A DNA stretch of 64,000 bases from Microbacterium oxydans (GTDB taxonomy: Bacteria > Actinomycetota > Actinomycetes > Actinomycetales > Microbacteriaceae), in NCBI RefSeq assembly GCF_006540085.1, contig NZ_BJOG01000005.1, positions 186,001-250,000 of the forward strand. Direction: 5' to 3'. The position numbers and the translations under genes are program-made. Of the stretch, positions 57,692 through 64,000 are shown piece by piece; positions within the stretch are counted from its first letter, which is position 1, and each line of letters begins with the position of its first letter. Under the pieces are notes generated by a model. The model saw only the letters and a program-made list of their open reading frames with translations. It searched no databases and had not been told where the DNA came from.

Positions 57692-58553
57692 GTTGGCCGT
57701 GCCCCGCGACGAAGGAGACAGCCACGAACGACGCGATCACACCGGCACCGGCACACACGCCGGCGATTCCTGGGTTGCCGAGGGATCCGGATCCCACGAC
57801 GATGCCCACGGGTATGCAGGCGGCGACGAAGAAGACGGTGAGGTGCGGCAAGCGCCAGGACGCGCCGACTGCGGGGAGACCGAGCTCGGAGGCGGAGGCG
57901 GCGATCCACGCCACGAGGCACAGCATCACGAGCAGGGTGATGACGCTCCTCAGCACGTCGTCCGGCGATCCCGCGAGCATCGTCAGCACGGCGAACGCGA
58001 CGCCGACGAGCACGGTGCCCCAACGAAGCCGACGCGGCAGCGGCCGGGGAGCCGGACGCGGACGACGCGGGTCACCCGCAGCCCGTATGAGCTGCACGAC
58101 GCCATGCCCTCCGACTCCGACGAGCACGATGGCTGCCGGGATGAGCACCACCCCGACGGGAAGTCGCGTATCCAGAGCAGCGAACCCGAACACCACGAAG
58201 GCACCGATGACGATCACTGCGCCGCCGAGCAGCAGCGGCCACCGCGAGCGCGTCATCCGCCACTGCATACCCGTGCGCTGCGCCATCCCGGCGGACAGCT
58301 GCCCCCAGACCAGGAGAGTGAACAGCACGATCTGCGACGCCAGCACGTCGTCCTGCCGGAGGACGAGCGCGAAGGCGACGAAATACGCCGCCATGACCAC
58401 GGCGTTGCCGATCTGCAGTCGGGCGAGAGCGCGTCGGTCGACGGCACGGTCACGCCGGTCCACCACCGCCTCCACCGTCTCGAGGTAGCGCCGAGCGGTC
58501 TCCGGGTCCGGGGGCACCAGAGCGTCCTGACCTTCGATCGGCTTCTGCTCCAT
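57684..58553 (-). CDS. Membrane protein of unknown function, paired with a winged-helix regulator
   Basis: A 289-residue protein with about seven or eight hydrophobic helices, a soluble N-terminal 45 residues (PPDPETARRYLETVEAVVDR) and a basic Arg/Pro loop (about 163-178) in the middle. I do not recognise a specific family. GGGGGAGGT lies before the ATG. The next gene is the regulator, and two palindromes lie upstream. This is a commonly seen actinobacterial pair. Confidence 0.85.
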   Translation of the reverse strand: MEQKPIEGQDALVPPDPETARRYLETVEAVVDRRDRAVDRRALARLQIGNAVVMAAYFVAFALVLRQDDVLASQIVLFTLLVWGQLSAGMAQRTGMQWRMTRSRWPLLLGGAVIVIGAFVVFGFAALDTRLPVGVVLIPAAIVLVGVGGHGVVQLIRAAGDPRRPRPAPRPLPRRLRWGTVLVGVAFAVLTMLAGSPDDVLRSVITLLVMLCLVAWIAASASELGLPAVGASWRLPHLTVFFVAACIPVGIVVGSGSLGNPGIAGVCAGAGVIASFVAVSFVAGHGQRA

Positions 58554-58567
58554 GACGACCTCCCCCG

Positions 58568-58609
58568 CTTTCCAGGTGGAAAGCTCTATGACTTTCCTAT
58601 CGGAAAGTC
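58568..58609. promoter_or_regulatory. Two copies of CTTTCC-N4-GGAAAG operator
   Basis: CTTTCC-AGGT-GGAAAG (58568-58583) and CTTTCC-TATC-GGAAAG (58592-58607, extended to GACTTTCC/GGAAAGTC at 58590-58609) are 24 bases apart centre to centre. They lie 15-56 bases upstream of the membrane protein start and cover its probable promoter. Likely autoregulatory sites for the winged-helix regulator. Confidence 0.75.
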
Positions 58610-58650
58610 AGGCGGGTGGCAACCGGCACCGCTACGCACGCGGGCACGAC

Positions 58651-58681
58651 GAAGGCCGCCCCACACCGTGGGACGGCCTTC
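58651..58681 (-). terminator. Terminator of rpsO
   Basis: GAAGGCCGTCCCA pairs with TGGGGCGGCCTTC on the minus strand with one G-U pair and a short loop, about 40 bases past the rpsO stop. There is no U-run. Confidence 0.6.
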
Positions 58682-58722
58682 TCAAGAATGTTCTGCGCGA
58701 TTGAACGCAGGGTCGCGGTGCC

Positions 58723-58992
58723 TTAGCGGCGAAGTCCGAGACGCTCGATCAGCGAGCGGTAGCGCGCGATGTCGATGTCCTGGAGGTAGCCGAGCAGACG
58801 ACGGCGCTGACCCACGAGCAGGAACAGACCACGACGCGAGTGGTGGTCGTGCTTGTGCTCCTTCAGGTGCTCGGTGAGGTCCTTGATGCGCTGCGTCAGC
58901 ATCGCGACCTGCACCTCGGGGGATCCGGTGTCACCGGGGTGCGTCGCGTACTCTTCGATGATCGCCTTCTTGACGTCTGCTTCCAGTGCCAT
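58723..58992 (-). CDS. rpsO: 30S ribosomal protein S15
   Basis: An 89-residue S15: [55 protein letters not shown], all family blocks. AAAGGGGAT lies before the ATG. It stands alone here, far from pnp. Confidence 0.98.
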   Translation of the reverse strand: MALEADVKKAIIEEYATHPGDTGSPEVQVAMLTQRIKDLTEHLKEHKHDHHSRRGLFLLVGQRRRLLGYLQDIDIARYRSLIERLGLRR

Positions 58993-59159
58993 AGATTCGA
59001 TCCCCTTTCAGCTTGTTGCGCGGCGCCCGACGCCTGATGCGTGGGCTCTCTTTATCCGCGGCCGATCAAACGGCAACCTGACGAGTCTACCAGTCGTCGG
59101 CGCGCTCGGGTGACACGGGCACCGAAGGGATCTCGGCGGTGGTCAACTAGTCTCGAACC

Positions 59160-59183
59160 GTGCAGAAGCAGTCCGAAGCGTGA
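59160..59183 (+). CDS. 7-codon leaderless minigene coupled to the MFS gene
   Basis: GTG-CAG-AAG-CAG-TCC-GAA-GCG-TGA encodes MQKQSEA. TAGTCT (59148-59153) is 6 bases before its GTG. Its stop overlaps the GTG of the MFS gene at 59180 (GTGA), and the MFS gene has no good Shine-Dalgarno. It may be a leader peptide that feeds reinitiation, or an indel may have separated a longer MFS N-terminus. Confidence 0.5.
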   Translation: MQKQSEA

Positions 59184-60472
59184 CCCCCAGACGCGGTCAT
59201 CTGATCGACCTCTCCCCTCTCGCATCCAGCCCCGCATTCGCCCGGATGTGGATCGGCTCGACCCTGGCGGGCATCGGCGGCCAGCTCACCATCGTCACGG
59301 TCATGCTGCACGTGTTCGAGCTCACGCAGAACACCTTCGCCGTCTCCATGATCGCCGTCGCCGGACTGGTACCCATGATCCTCGCCGGCCTGTACGGCGG
59401 GATGCTCGCCGACGCGTTCGACAGGCGCCGGGTAGCCCTCATCGCCGCCACCGTCACCTTCGCCTCCACAGCGCTCCTGGCCGCGCTCACCTGGACGGGC
59501 ACGGAGACGATCTGGTGGCTGTACGCCCTGAGCATGATCAACTCGGCCGCCAACTCCGTGGGCATGGCGACGCGCACCGCGATCGTCCCGCGTCTCATCC
59601 CGCGGGAAAAACTCGCCGCGGCATCGGCGCTCAACGGCGTCGCCTTCGGGCTCACCGTCATGGCAGGTCCCGCGCTGGCGGGCCTCCTCGTGGCCCTCAC
59701 CGGCTACGGATGGACCTACACGATCGACGTGGTGCTGATGCTGTCGATGTTCCTCGGGCTGTGGACGCTGCCGGCGTTGCGCCCGGAGGGCGAGGTCGTC
59801 CGCCCCGGACTGGAGTCTCTGGTCGACGGCTGGCGGTTCCTCCGCAGGGCCGGCAACATCCGCATGCAGTACATCATCGACATCATCGCGATGACGTTCG
59901 GACAGCCGCTCGTGCTGTTCCCGGCGCTCGGCACGGTTCTCCTCGGCGGCGGAGCACTGACCACCGGCATCCTGACGGCCGCGGTCGCCGTCGGGACCTT
60001 CACCTCGAGTCTGTTCTCCGGCCGCGTCGTGCAGTACCGCTGGCACGGTCGAGGGATCGCGAGAGCCGTCGAGGCTTACGGCGTATCGATCCTGCTCTTC
60101 GGCGCCGTGCTGCTCATCGGCGCGCTCTCCGCCCCTGCGAGCGAGGCCGTGCCGAACGTGGGCCTCATCATCGCCGCGTGCATCGCACTGGCGCTCTCCG
60201 GCGCCTCCGACAACGTCAGCTCGATCTACCGCAACACGATGATGCAGGCCGCCGTGCCCGACGCGATGCGCGGACGCCTCCAGGGACTCTTCGTCGTCGT
60301 CGTCGCCGGCGGCCCCCGCGTCGGGGCGCTGTACGCGGGGACGCTCGCGACACTGACGAGCCTCTGGTTCCCGCCCATGCTCGGCGGCTTCCTGGTGATC
60401 GCTCTGGTGGCGACGCTCGCCCGCCGCAGCCGTCGTTTCCACGACTACGACGCAGAGAACCCCGAGCCCTGA
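59180..60472 (+). CDS. MFS transporter, EntS-like
   Basis: A 430-residue major facilitator with about 12 helices. FARMWIGSTLAGIGGQLTIVTVMLHVFELT and LAGLYGGMLADAFDRRRV resemble the enterobactin exporter EntS group (MFS_3), with the loop 2-3 pattern. Substrate unknown; siderophore or drug export is typical. The start is a GTG in GTGA overlap with the 7-codon upstream frame. It is divergent from rpsO. Confidence 0.9.
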   Translation: MTPRRGHLIDLSPLASSPAFARMWIGSTLAGIGGQLTIVTVMLHVFELTQNTFAVSMIAVAGLVPMILAGLYGGMLADAFDRRRVALIAATVTFASTALLAALTWTGTETIWWLYALSMINSAANSVGMATRTAIVPRLIPREKLAAASALNGVAFGLTVMAGPALAGLLVALTGYGWTYTIDVVLMLSMFLGLWTLPALRPEGEVVRPGLESLVDGWRFLRRAGNIRMQYIIDIIAMTFGQPLVLFPALGTVLLGGGALTTGILTAAVAVGTFTSSLFSGRVVQYRWHGRGIARAVEAYGVSILLFGAVLLIGALSAPASEAVPNVGLIIAACIALALSGASDNVSSIYRNTMMQAAVPDAMRGRLQGLFVVVVAGGPRVGALYAGTLATLTSLWFPPMLGGFLVIALVATLARRSRRFHDYDAENPEP

Positions 60473-60486
60473 CGGGCCCGGGGTTC
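60457..60486. terminator. Terminator overlapping the MFS stop codon
   Basis: GAACCCCGAGCCC (60457-60469) and GGGCCCGGGGTTC (60474-60486) pair with one mismatch; the loop is TGAC, which holds the stop codon. Convergent YceI ends at 60505. Confidence 0.6.
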
Positions 60487-60504
60487 GGGTCTCGATCCGA
60501 CGCG

Positions 60505-61059
60505 TCAGTCCTGCTGCAGCGCGCCCTGGAGGTCGAGGCTGATGGTCACGTCCTTGCCGACGAGAACGCCGCCGGTCTCGAGCGCAGCGTTCCAGGTCAG
60601 GCCGAAGTCCTCGCGGTTGATGACCGTCTTGGCGGATGCGCCCGCCTTGTAGTTGCCCCACGGGTCGCTGCCGAATCCGCCGAAGTCGAGCTCGAAGGTC
60701 ACCGGCTTCGTGATGCCGCGGATGGTGAGGTCGCCGTCCACGAACAGGTCGCCGCCCTCGGCGCGTGCGCCGGTCGAGACGAACTCCATGGTCGGGAAGT
60801 TCTCGGTGTCGAAGAAGTCGGCGGAACGGAGGTGCTGGTCGCGGCCCTCGTCCTTGGTGTCGACCGACGTGACGTCGACGGATGCCTCGACCTTGGCCTC
60901 GAGAGGGTTCTCCGGAGCGATCAGGGTGGCGCTCTTGACGCCGAAGGTGCCACGCACCTTCGAGATCATCATGTGACGGACACTGAAGGTGACCTCGCTG
61001 TGCGAGGGGTCCAGGACCCAGGTGCCGGGACGGTAGCCGGGGATGTCGATGCTGGTCAT
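60505..61059 (-). CDS. YceI-family protein
   Basis: A 184-residue YceI lipocalin-like protein. DPSHSEVTFSVRHMMISKVRGTFG is the family start; LRSADFFDTENFPTMEFVS is the second block, and GVLVGKDVTISLDLQ the end. YceI proteins bind isoprenoid-like lipids. No signal peptide is visible. GGAGAAGC stands before the ATG. An inverted repeat lies 80-107 bases upstream. Confidence 0.94.
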   Translation of the reverse strand: MTSIDIPGYRPGTWVLDPSHSEVTFSVRHMMISKVRGTFGVKSATLIAPENPLEAKVEASVDVTSVDTKDEGRDQHLRSADFFDTENFPTMEFVSTGARAEGGDLFVDGDLTIRGITKPVTFELDFGGFGSDPWGNYKAGASAKTVINREDFGLTWNAALETGGVLVGKDVTISLDLQGALQQD

Positions 61060-61138
61060 TGCTTCTCCTCTGGAGACGTCAGCCGCAGCTGCGGCAAGGG
61101 ACAGGGGCCGCGTTCACCGCGACCACTGTGACAACTTA

Positions 61139-61166
61139 CATTCAGAAGTATGTATTCCCCTGAATG
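61139..61166. promoter_or_regulatory. Inverted repeat upstream of the YceI gene
   Basis: CATTCAG (61139-61145) and CTGAATG (61160-61166) with a 14-base AT-rich spacer. The local composition is far below the genome GC. The repeat is where the YceI promoter should be. A MarR-type binding site is possible. Confidence 0.5.
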
Positions 61167-61188
61167 AAGAAACTTTTCCCGAACAGCA

Positions 61189-61224
61189 CGAGGCGCCCCT
61201 CTCCCGAAGGAGCGGGGCGCCTCG
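61189..61224. terminator. Terminator between FKBP and YceI regions
   Basis: CGAGGCGCCCC (61189-61199) and GGGGCGCCTCG (61214-61224) form a perfect 11-base stem with a 14-base loop, 16 bases past the FKBP stop. Confidence 0.75.
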
Positions 61225-61239
61225 TTGAGCGAGCCCGGA

Positions 61240-61608
61240 TCAGCCGACGGCGACGAGATCGATGATGAAGATCAGGGTCTTGCCGGAGAGGAAGTGACCT
61301 CCGCCTACGGGGCCGTAGGCCAGGTGCGGCGGGATGATCAGCTCGCGGCGGCCACCCACCTTCATGCCGGGGATGCCGTCCTGCCAGCCCTGGATGAGAC
61401 CCCGCAGCGGGAACTGGATGGTCTCACCACGACCCCAGGAGGAGTCGAACTCTTCGCCGGAGTCGAACTCGACCCCCGCATAGTGCACGGTGACGGTGTC
61501 GCCGGGCTTCGCCTCGGCACCGTCACCCTCGATGATGTCGCGGATGACGAGGTCCGCGGGCGCAGGGCCGGTGGGGGCGTCGAACTCAGGCTTTGTGCGA
61601 TCAGTCAT
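61240..61608 (-). CDS. FKBP-type peptidyl-prolyl isomerase
   Basis: A 122-residue FKBP: GDTVTVHYAGVEFDSGEEFDSSW, FPLRGLIQGWQDGIPGMKVGGRRELIIPPHLAYGP and LIFIIDLVAVG match the full fold. Cytoplasmic. The ATG at 61608 begins MTDRTKPEFDAPTG; the longer frame is unlikely. A weak -10 (TTTGAT) stands 6 bases upstream. Confidence 0.95.
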   Translation of the reverse strand: MTDRTKPEFDAPTGPAPADLVIRDIIEGDGAEAKPGDTVTVHYAGVEFDSGEEFDSSWGRGETIQFPLRGLIQGWQDGIPGMKVGGRRELIIPPHLAYGPVGGGHFLSGKTLIFIIDLVAVG

Positions 61609-61750
61609 ACGTCCATCAAACCCGAGCGCGATGGACCGGGTCAACGCACCGGCACCTGCTCACAGCGAACACCTCGCAATTTCATCGAGGCGCCGGGGGA
61701 AGAAGCTCTTGACACTCGCGCGGGGCCGGGTGCACCCTGTTTACAGATCA

Positions 61751-61801
61751 ACTCAGCGCCCGGGAGACTCGCAGGCATCGCCGCAGCACCGGGCGCTGAG
61801 T
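61751..61801. terminator. Long-loop hairpin between the hydrolase and FKBP genes
   Basis: ACTCAGCGCCCGG (61751-61763) and CCGGGCGCTGAGT (61789-61801) are a perfect 13-base inverted repeat with a 25-base loop, 25 bases past the hydrolase stop. It may end that transcript. No U-run. Confidence 0.45.
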
Positions 61802-61826
61802 CTTGCCACAGGCCCGCGCTCCGCGG

Positions 61827-62507
61827 TCACCCGGCGTCTCCGCACAGCAGGTCTGCGATCTCCACGGGGTGGCTCAGCATCGCGCAGTGACCACCTGGGA
61901 GTTCATCCGCGGTCAGCCCGAGGCGGGTCGCAGCCAGGTCGCGCAGGAACCCTGAGGGGAAGAAGCGGTCGTCCGAGAACACCACCACTCGCGTCGACAC
62001 GTCGGGCCACTCCCGAAGCGGCCACGGCCGCTCCATCGCCTCCTGCGACGGGTGCGCGCGCTCGCGCCGCAATGCCTCCTCTGCAAGCGCGCGCGGGACG
62101 CCGTTGTAGAAGCTGACGAGCGGATCCGCATTGCCGGTCAGCCCTCCGTCCTGCGCGGATCGGGACGCGGAAGCGACCGTGTACCCGGAGTTCTCCCACC
62201 ACTGACTCGGGGACTCGTCCGGCGTGGGGATCATGCCAGCGAACAGGACGAGCTCATCGGCGGCGAGCTGTGCAGCGACCAGGGGCGCGGTGAACGCCCC
62301 GAAGGAGTGCCCGACGACCGTCACCTCCCGGCGTGCACCGACGATGTCCACGACCGCTTCGGCATAGTCCTCGAGCGTGAGGGTGTCGTCGTCGGCGGGC
62401 AGGTCAGGGGCGAACACCGCGTGACCACGCCTGCGCAGCTCGGCTGCCACGAGATGCCACGACCAGCCGACGTCACCACCGCCGTGGATCACGACGAACG
62501 TCCTCAT
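61827..62507 (-). CDS. Alpha/beta hydrolase
   Basis: A 226-residue alpha/beta hydrolase. FVVIHGGGDVGWSWH is the oxyanion region, VVGHSFGAF contains the nucleophile Ser, and GGHCAMLSHP the catalytic His; the acid is probably Asp near 180 (FSDDRFF). The ATG at 62507 was chosen because MRTFVVIHGGG is the family start. Esterase-like; substrate unknown. Confidence 0.9.
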   Translation of the reverse strand: MRTFVVIHGGGDVGWSWHLVAAELRRRGHAVFAPDLPADDDTLTLEDYAEAVVDIVGARREVTVVGHSFGAFTAPLVAAQLAADELVLFAGMIPTPDESPSQWWENSGYTVASASRSAQDGGLTGNADPLVSFYNGVPRALAEEALRRERAHPSQEAMERPWPLREWPDVSTRVVVFSDDRFFPSGFLRDLAATRLGLTADELPGGHCAMLSHPVEIADLLCGDAG

Positions 62508-62556
62508 CCGCCACCGCCCTTCCTTGCCAGAAGAGTACGCCGGCCGCGGCCGCACG

Positions 62557-63873
62557 TCAGTAGGCCAGGAGAGCCGCCCTCGTGGCCCTGGTGCGGATCA
62601 GCAGCGCACGCTCGTCGTTGACGGCCATCGGGTCGCGTCCCGTGATAGCCCGCTGCCGGACGGAGGCGAGCTCGGTCGCGTCCTTGATGAACGCCCGCAT
62701 CAGCGGACGCCGGTCGCCGCGCAGCTGGGATGCCCACGCGAGACCCACCTTGCGTCCGCCGGGTGTGGCCAGCATCGTGACTTCCTCCGGGGTGAACCAC
62801 CCCGCAGCGGCGTAGTCCTCCAGGCGGGCTCTCGTGAGTCGCGCCTCCTCCCGTCGCAGCGCGACGATGCCCAGGATGAAACCGATGAACAGCGGCACCT
62901 GGAGAGTGAAGTAGAGCCCGAAGAAGTCCGCGAAGGTCGCTGACCCGTTCCAGAGCGCGTGCAGCAGGATCGCTCCGACCAGACCCAGTGCTCCGGCTCC
63001 GGCCGCAGCCCGCGCCGAGCCGTGGCGACGAGCGACCATGCCGATCGCGAAACCGGTGATCGCGGTGAACATGGCGTGAGCGAAGGGCGAGAGGAGTCCG
63101 CGCACGACGAAGGTCACGGTCAGCTGCTCTCCCCCGCCCTCGATCAAGCTCACCCCGAAGTACTGGATGTTCTCGGTGAAGGCGAAGCCCGCACCGACCA
63201 GGGCTCCGTAGACGATGCCGTCGACAGGACCGTCGAACGCCCGACGGGCGAGCAGGAAGATGAGGAAGACGCCGAGGCCCTTCCAGAGCTCCTCCACGAC
63301 AGGTGCCTGCACGACAGCACCGAACTCCTCAGACCGGATGCCGAGCAGGAGCGTGAGCGCCGTGTCGACCAGCAGCGTGAGCCCGACCGCGGCCACCGCA
63401 CCCCAGGCGATCGCGAATGCGACGAGCCGCTTGGGCTCGGGCTCCCAGCGATCGATCAGCCGGACGCCGAGGAACACGATCGTGAGCGGGATGAGCGCGA
63501 GGACCAGACCGACCACGGAGGCGAAGGATCCGAGCGCCCACACGAAGTAGCCCACGAGCGCGATCAGCAGGAAACCGAGCACGCCGAAGAGCCAGAGCGA
63601 TATCGTGCGGCCCTTCCTCGTCGGCACGGGCAGAGCGGGAAGCGACTCCGCGGGCGATGGGGCGACCGGAGCCGGCGGCGTGTACGGAGTCGGCTGCGCG
63701 AGAGGAGAGGCGTAGCCCGCGACAGACCTCCTCGCAGCGGTCGGCGGCGTCGAGGCCACGGGATAAGCGGGTGAGTAGGGAGGCGGCGGTGTCGGTCCGG
63801 ACGTCGGCTGCGACGCGGGCGGAGGAGCATACGGCGAGGGCTGCTGCGGCTGGGTCGGTCCTCCGGAACTCAT
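62557..63873 (-). CDS. PrsW-family intramembrane metalloprotease
   Basis: A 438-residue membrane protein. The first 85 residues are Pro/Gln/Ser-rich; about eight helices follow. The active motifs of PrsW are visible: VVEELWK (Glu194, Glu195), FAFTENIQY (Glu234, Asn235), FAHAMFT (His266) and LLHALWN (His305). PrsW cleaves an anti-sigma factor in Bacillus; the target here is unknown. TAAGCT stands 6 bases before the ATG. No anti-sigma gene is seen near it. Confidence 0.9.
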   Translation of the reverse strand: MSSGGPTQPQQPSPYAPPPASQPTSGPTPPPPYSPAYPVASTPPTAARRSVAGYASPLAQPTPYTPPAPVAPSPAESLPALPVPTRKGRTISLWLFGVLGFLLIALVGYFVWALGSFASVVGLVLALIPLTIVFLGVRLIDRWEPEPKRLVAFAIAWGAVAAVGLTLLVDTALTLLLGIRSEEFGAVVQAPVVEELWKGLGVFLIFLLARRAFDGPVDGIVYGALVGAGFAFTENIQYFGVSLIEGGGEQLTVTFVVRGLLSPFAHAMFTAITGFAIGMVARRHGSARAAAGAGALGLVGAILLHALWNGSATFADFFGLYFTLQVPLFIGFILGIVALRREEARLTRARLEDYAAAGWFTPEEVTMLATPGGRKVGLAWASQLRGDRRPLMRAFIKDATELASVRQRAITGRDPMAVNDERALLIRTRATRAALLAY

Positions 63874-63961
63874 AGGCAAAGCTTATGGGCACAACGTCGA
63901 TGGTCCGGATATGGCGACGCCCTCCACCCGGCTACCTGCACCCACCCGGTAGCGTAGGAGC

Positions 63962-64000
63962 ATGCGGTTCGCTCACCTGCGCCGTCCTGACTCCCCCCAC
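63962..64000 (+). CDS. Start of a gene cut by the window, possibly a fumarylacetoacetate hydrolase
   Basis: Only 13 codons are visible (MRFAHLRRPDSPH). TAGCGT (63950-63955) is 6 bases before the ATG, giving the leaderless pattern. The short start resembles fumarylacetoacetate hydrolase family proteins, but this is a guess. Confidence 0.35.
   Translation, partial: MRFAHLRRPDSPH

Noticed and set aside
59041..61131. 696-codon plus-strand frame across the MFS gene and YceI
   Set aside because: Arg/His-rich shadow of the MFS gene followed by antisense of YceI.
61709..61747. TTGACA on the plus strand as a promoter for a small RNA through the 61751 hairpin
   Set aside because: No acceptable -10 at 16-19 bases; the nearest TACAGA is 27 bases away.

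Overview
The window is a high-GC, gene-dense stretch of an actinobacterial chromosome. The mix of tmRNA, the recX-recA-DUF3046-clgR-cinA-pgsA-ftsK-rnj-dapA order, DUF5302, DUF3046 and a RecA promoter of the non-SOS actinobacterial type points to the Microbacteriaceae; a Microbacterium-like organism is the best guess (inference from gene content, no search was run). About 65 protein genes, one tRNA and one tmRNA are visible. No phage, insertion sequence or CRISPR array was seen.

Layout. 1-4.3 kb: a 3-oxoacid CoA-transferase/thiolase operon divergent from an IclR regulator, then a MarR-MFS efflux pair. 4.3-11.3 kb: YbaK-type deacylase, a sortase-anchored surface protein, tRNA-Lys, HisN, a lipoprotein and a P-type cation ATPase. 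11.3-16.2 kb: ssrA, a SIMPL protein, HflX, an RsmC-like methyltransferase, DapF and a frameshifted RibD-like reductase. 16.3-28.8 kb: the core block miaA-miaB, recX-recA, DUF3046, clgR, cinA, pgsA, ftsK, a GNAT gene, RNase J and dapA, all on the minus strand, with several 4-base ATGA/GTGA overlaps. 28.8-39.1 kb: an orphan EF-Tu domain II protein, Nudix, SDR-folA-thyA, a thioredoxin/DUF4395 pair, OsmC, dapB, a histidine phosphatase, a degenerate aldo/keto reductase and pnp. 39.4-43.4 kb: envelope sugar genes (UDP-glucose dehydrogenase, a glycosyltransferase fused to an SGNH hydrolase, DedA). 43.5-50.6 kb: dctA with a CitA/DcuS-type two-component system, an FAD oxidase and a flavin reductase/LLM monooxygenase pair. 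50.6-57.4 kb: an acyltransferase, a serine hydrolase, the ferrous iron importer efeUOB and a 2-oxoglutarate/Fe oxygenase. 57.4-64 kb: a winged-helix regulator with a membrane protein, rpsO, an MFS exporter, YceI, FKBP, an alpha/beta hydrolase and a PrsW-like protease.

The strongest pattern that ordinary annotation does not capture is regulatory. About 25 genes have a TANNNT -10 element exactly 6-7 bases before an ATG or GTG and no Shine-Dalgarno, the signature of leaderless mRNAs; at one MFS gene this start belongs to a 7-codon minigene whose stop overlaps the real start. Several clear operators were read by eye: inverted repeats flanking the -10 of iclR and marR, tandem copies of CTTTCC-N4-GGAAAG, an iron-box-like repeat at efeU, and a PafBC-type promoter at recA. 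Other points of interest are a G10 tract that breaks a reductase, a double sortase motif, an aldo/keto reductase that has lost all four catalytic residues, and the glycosyltransferase-SGNH fusion.
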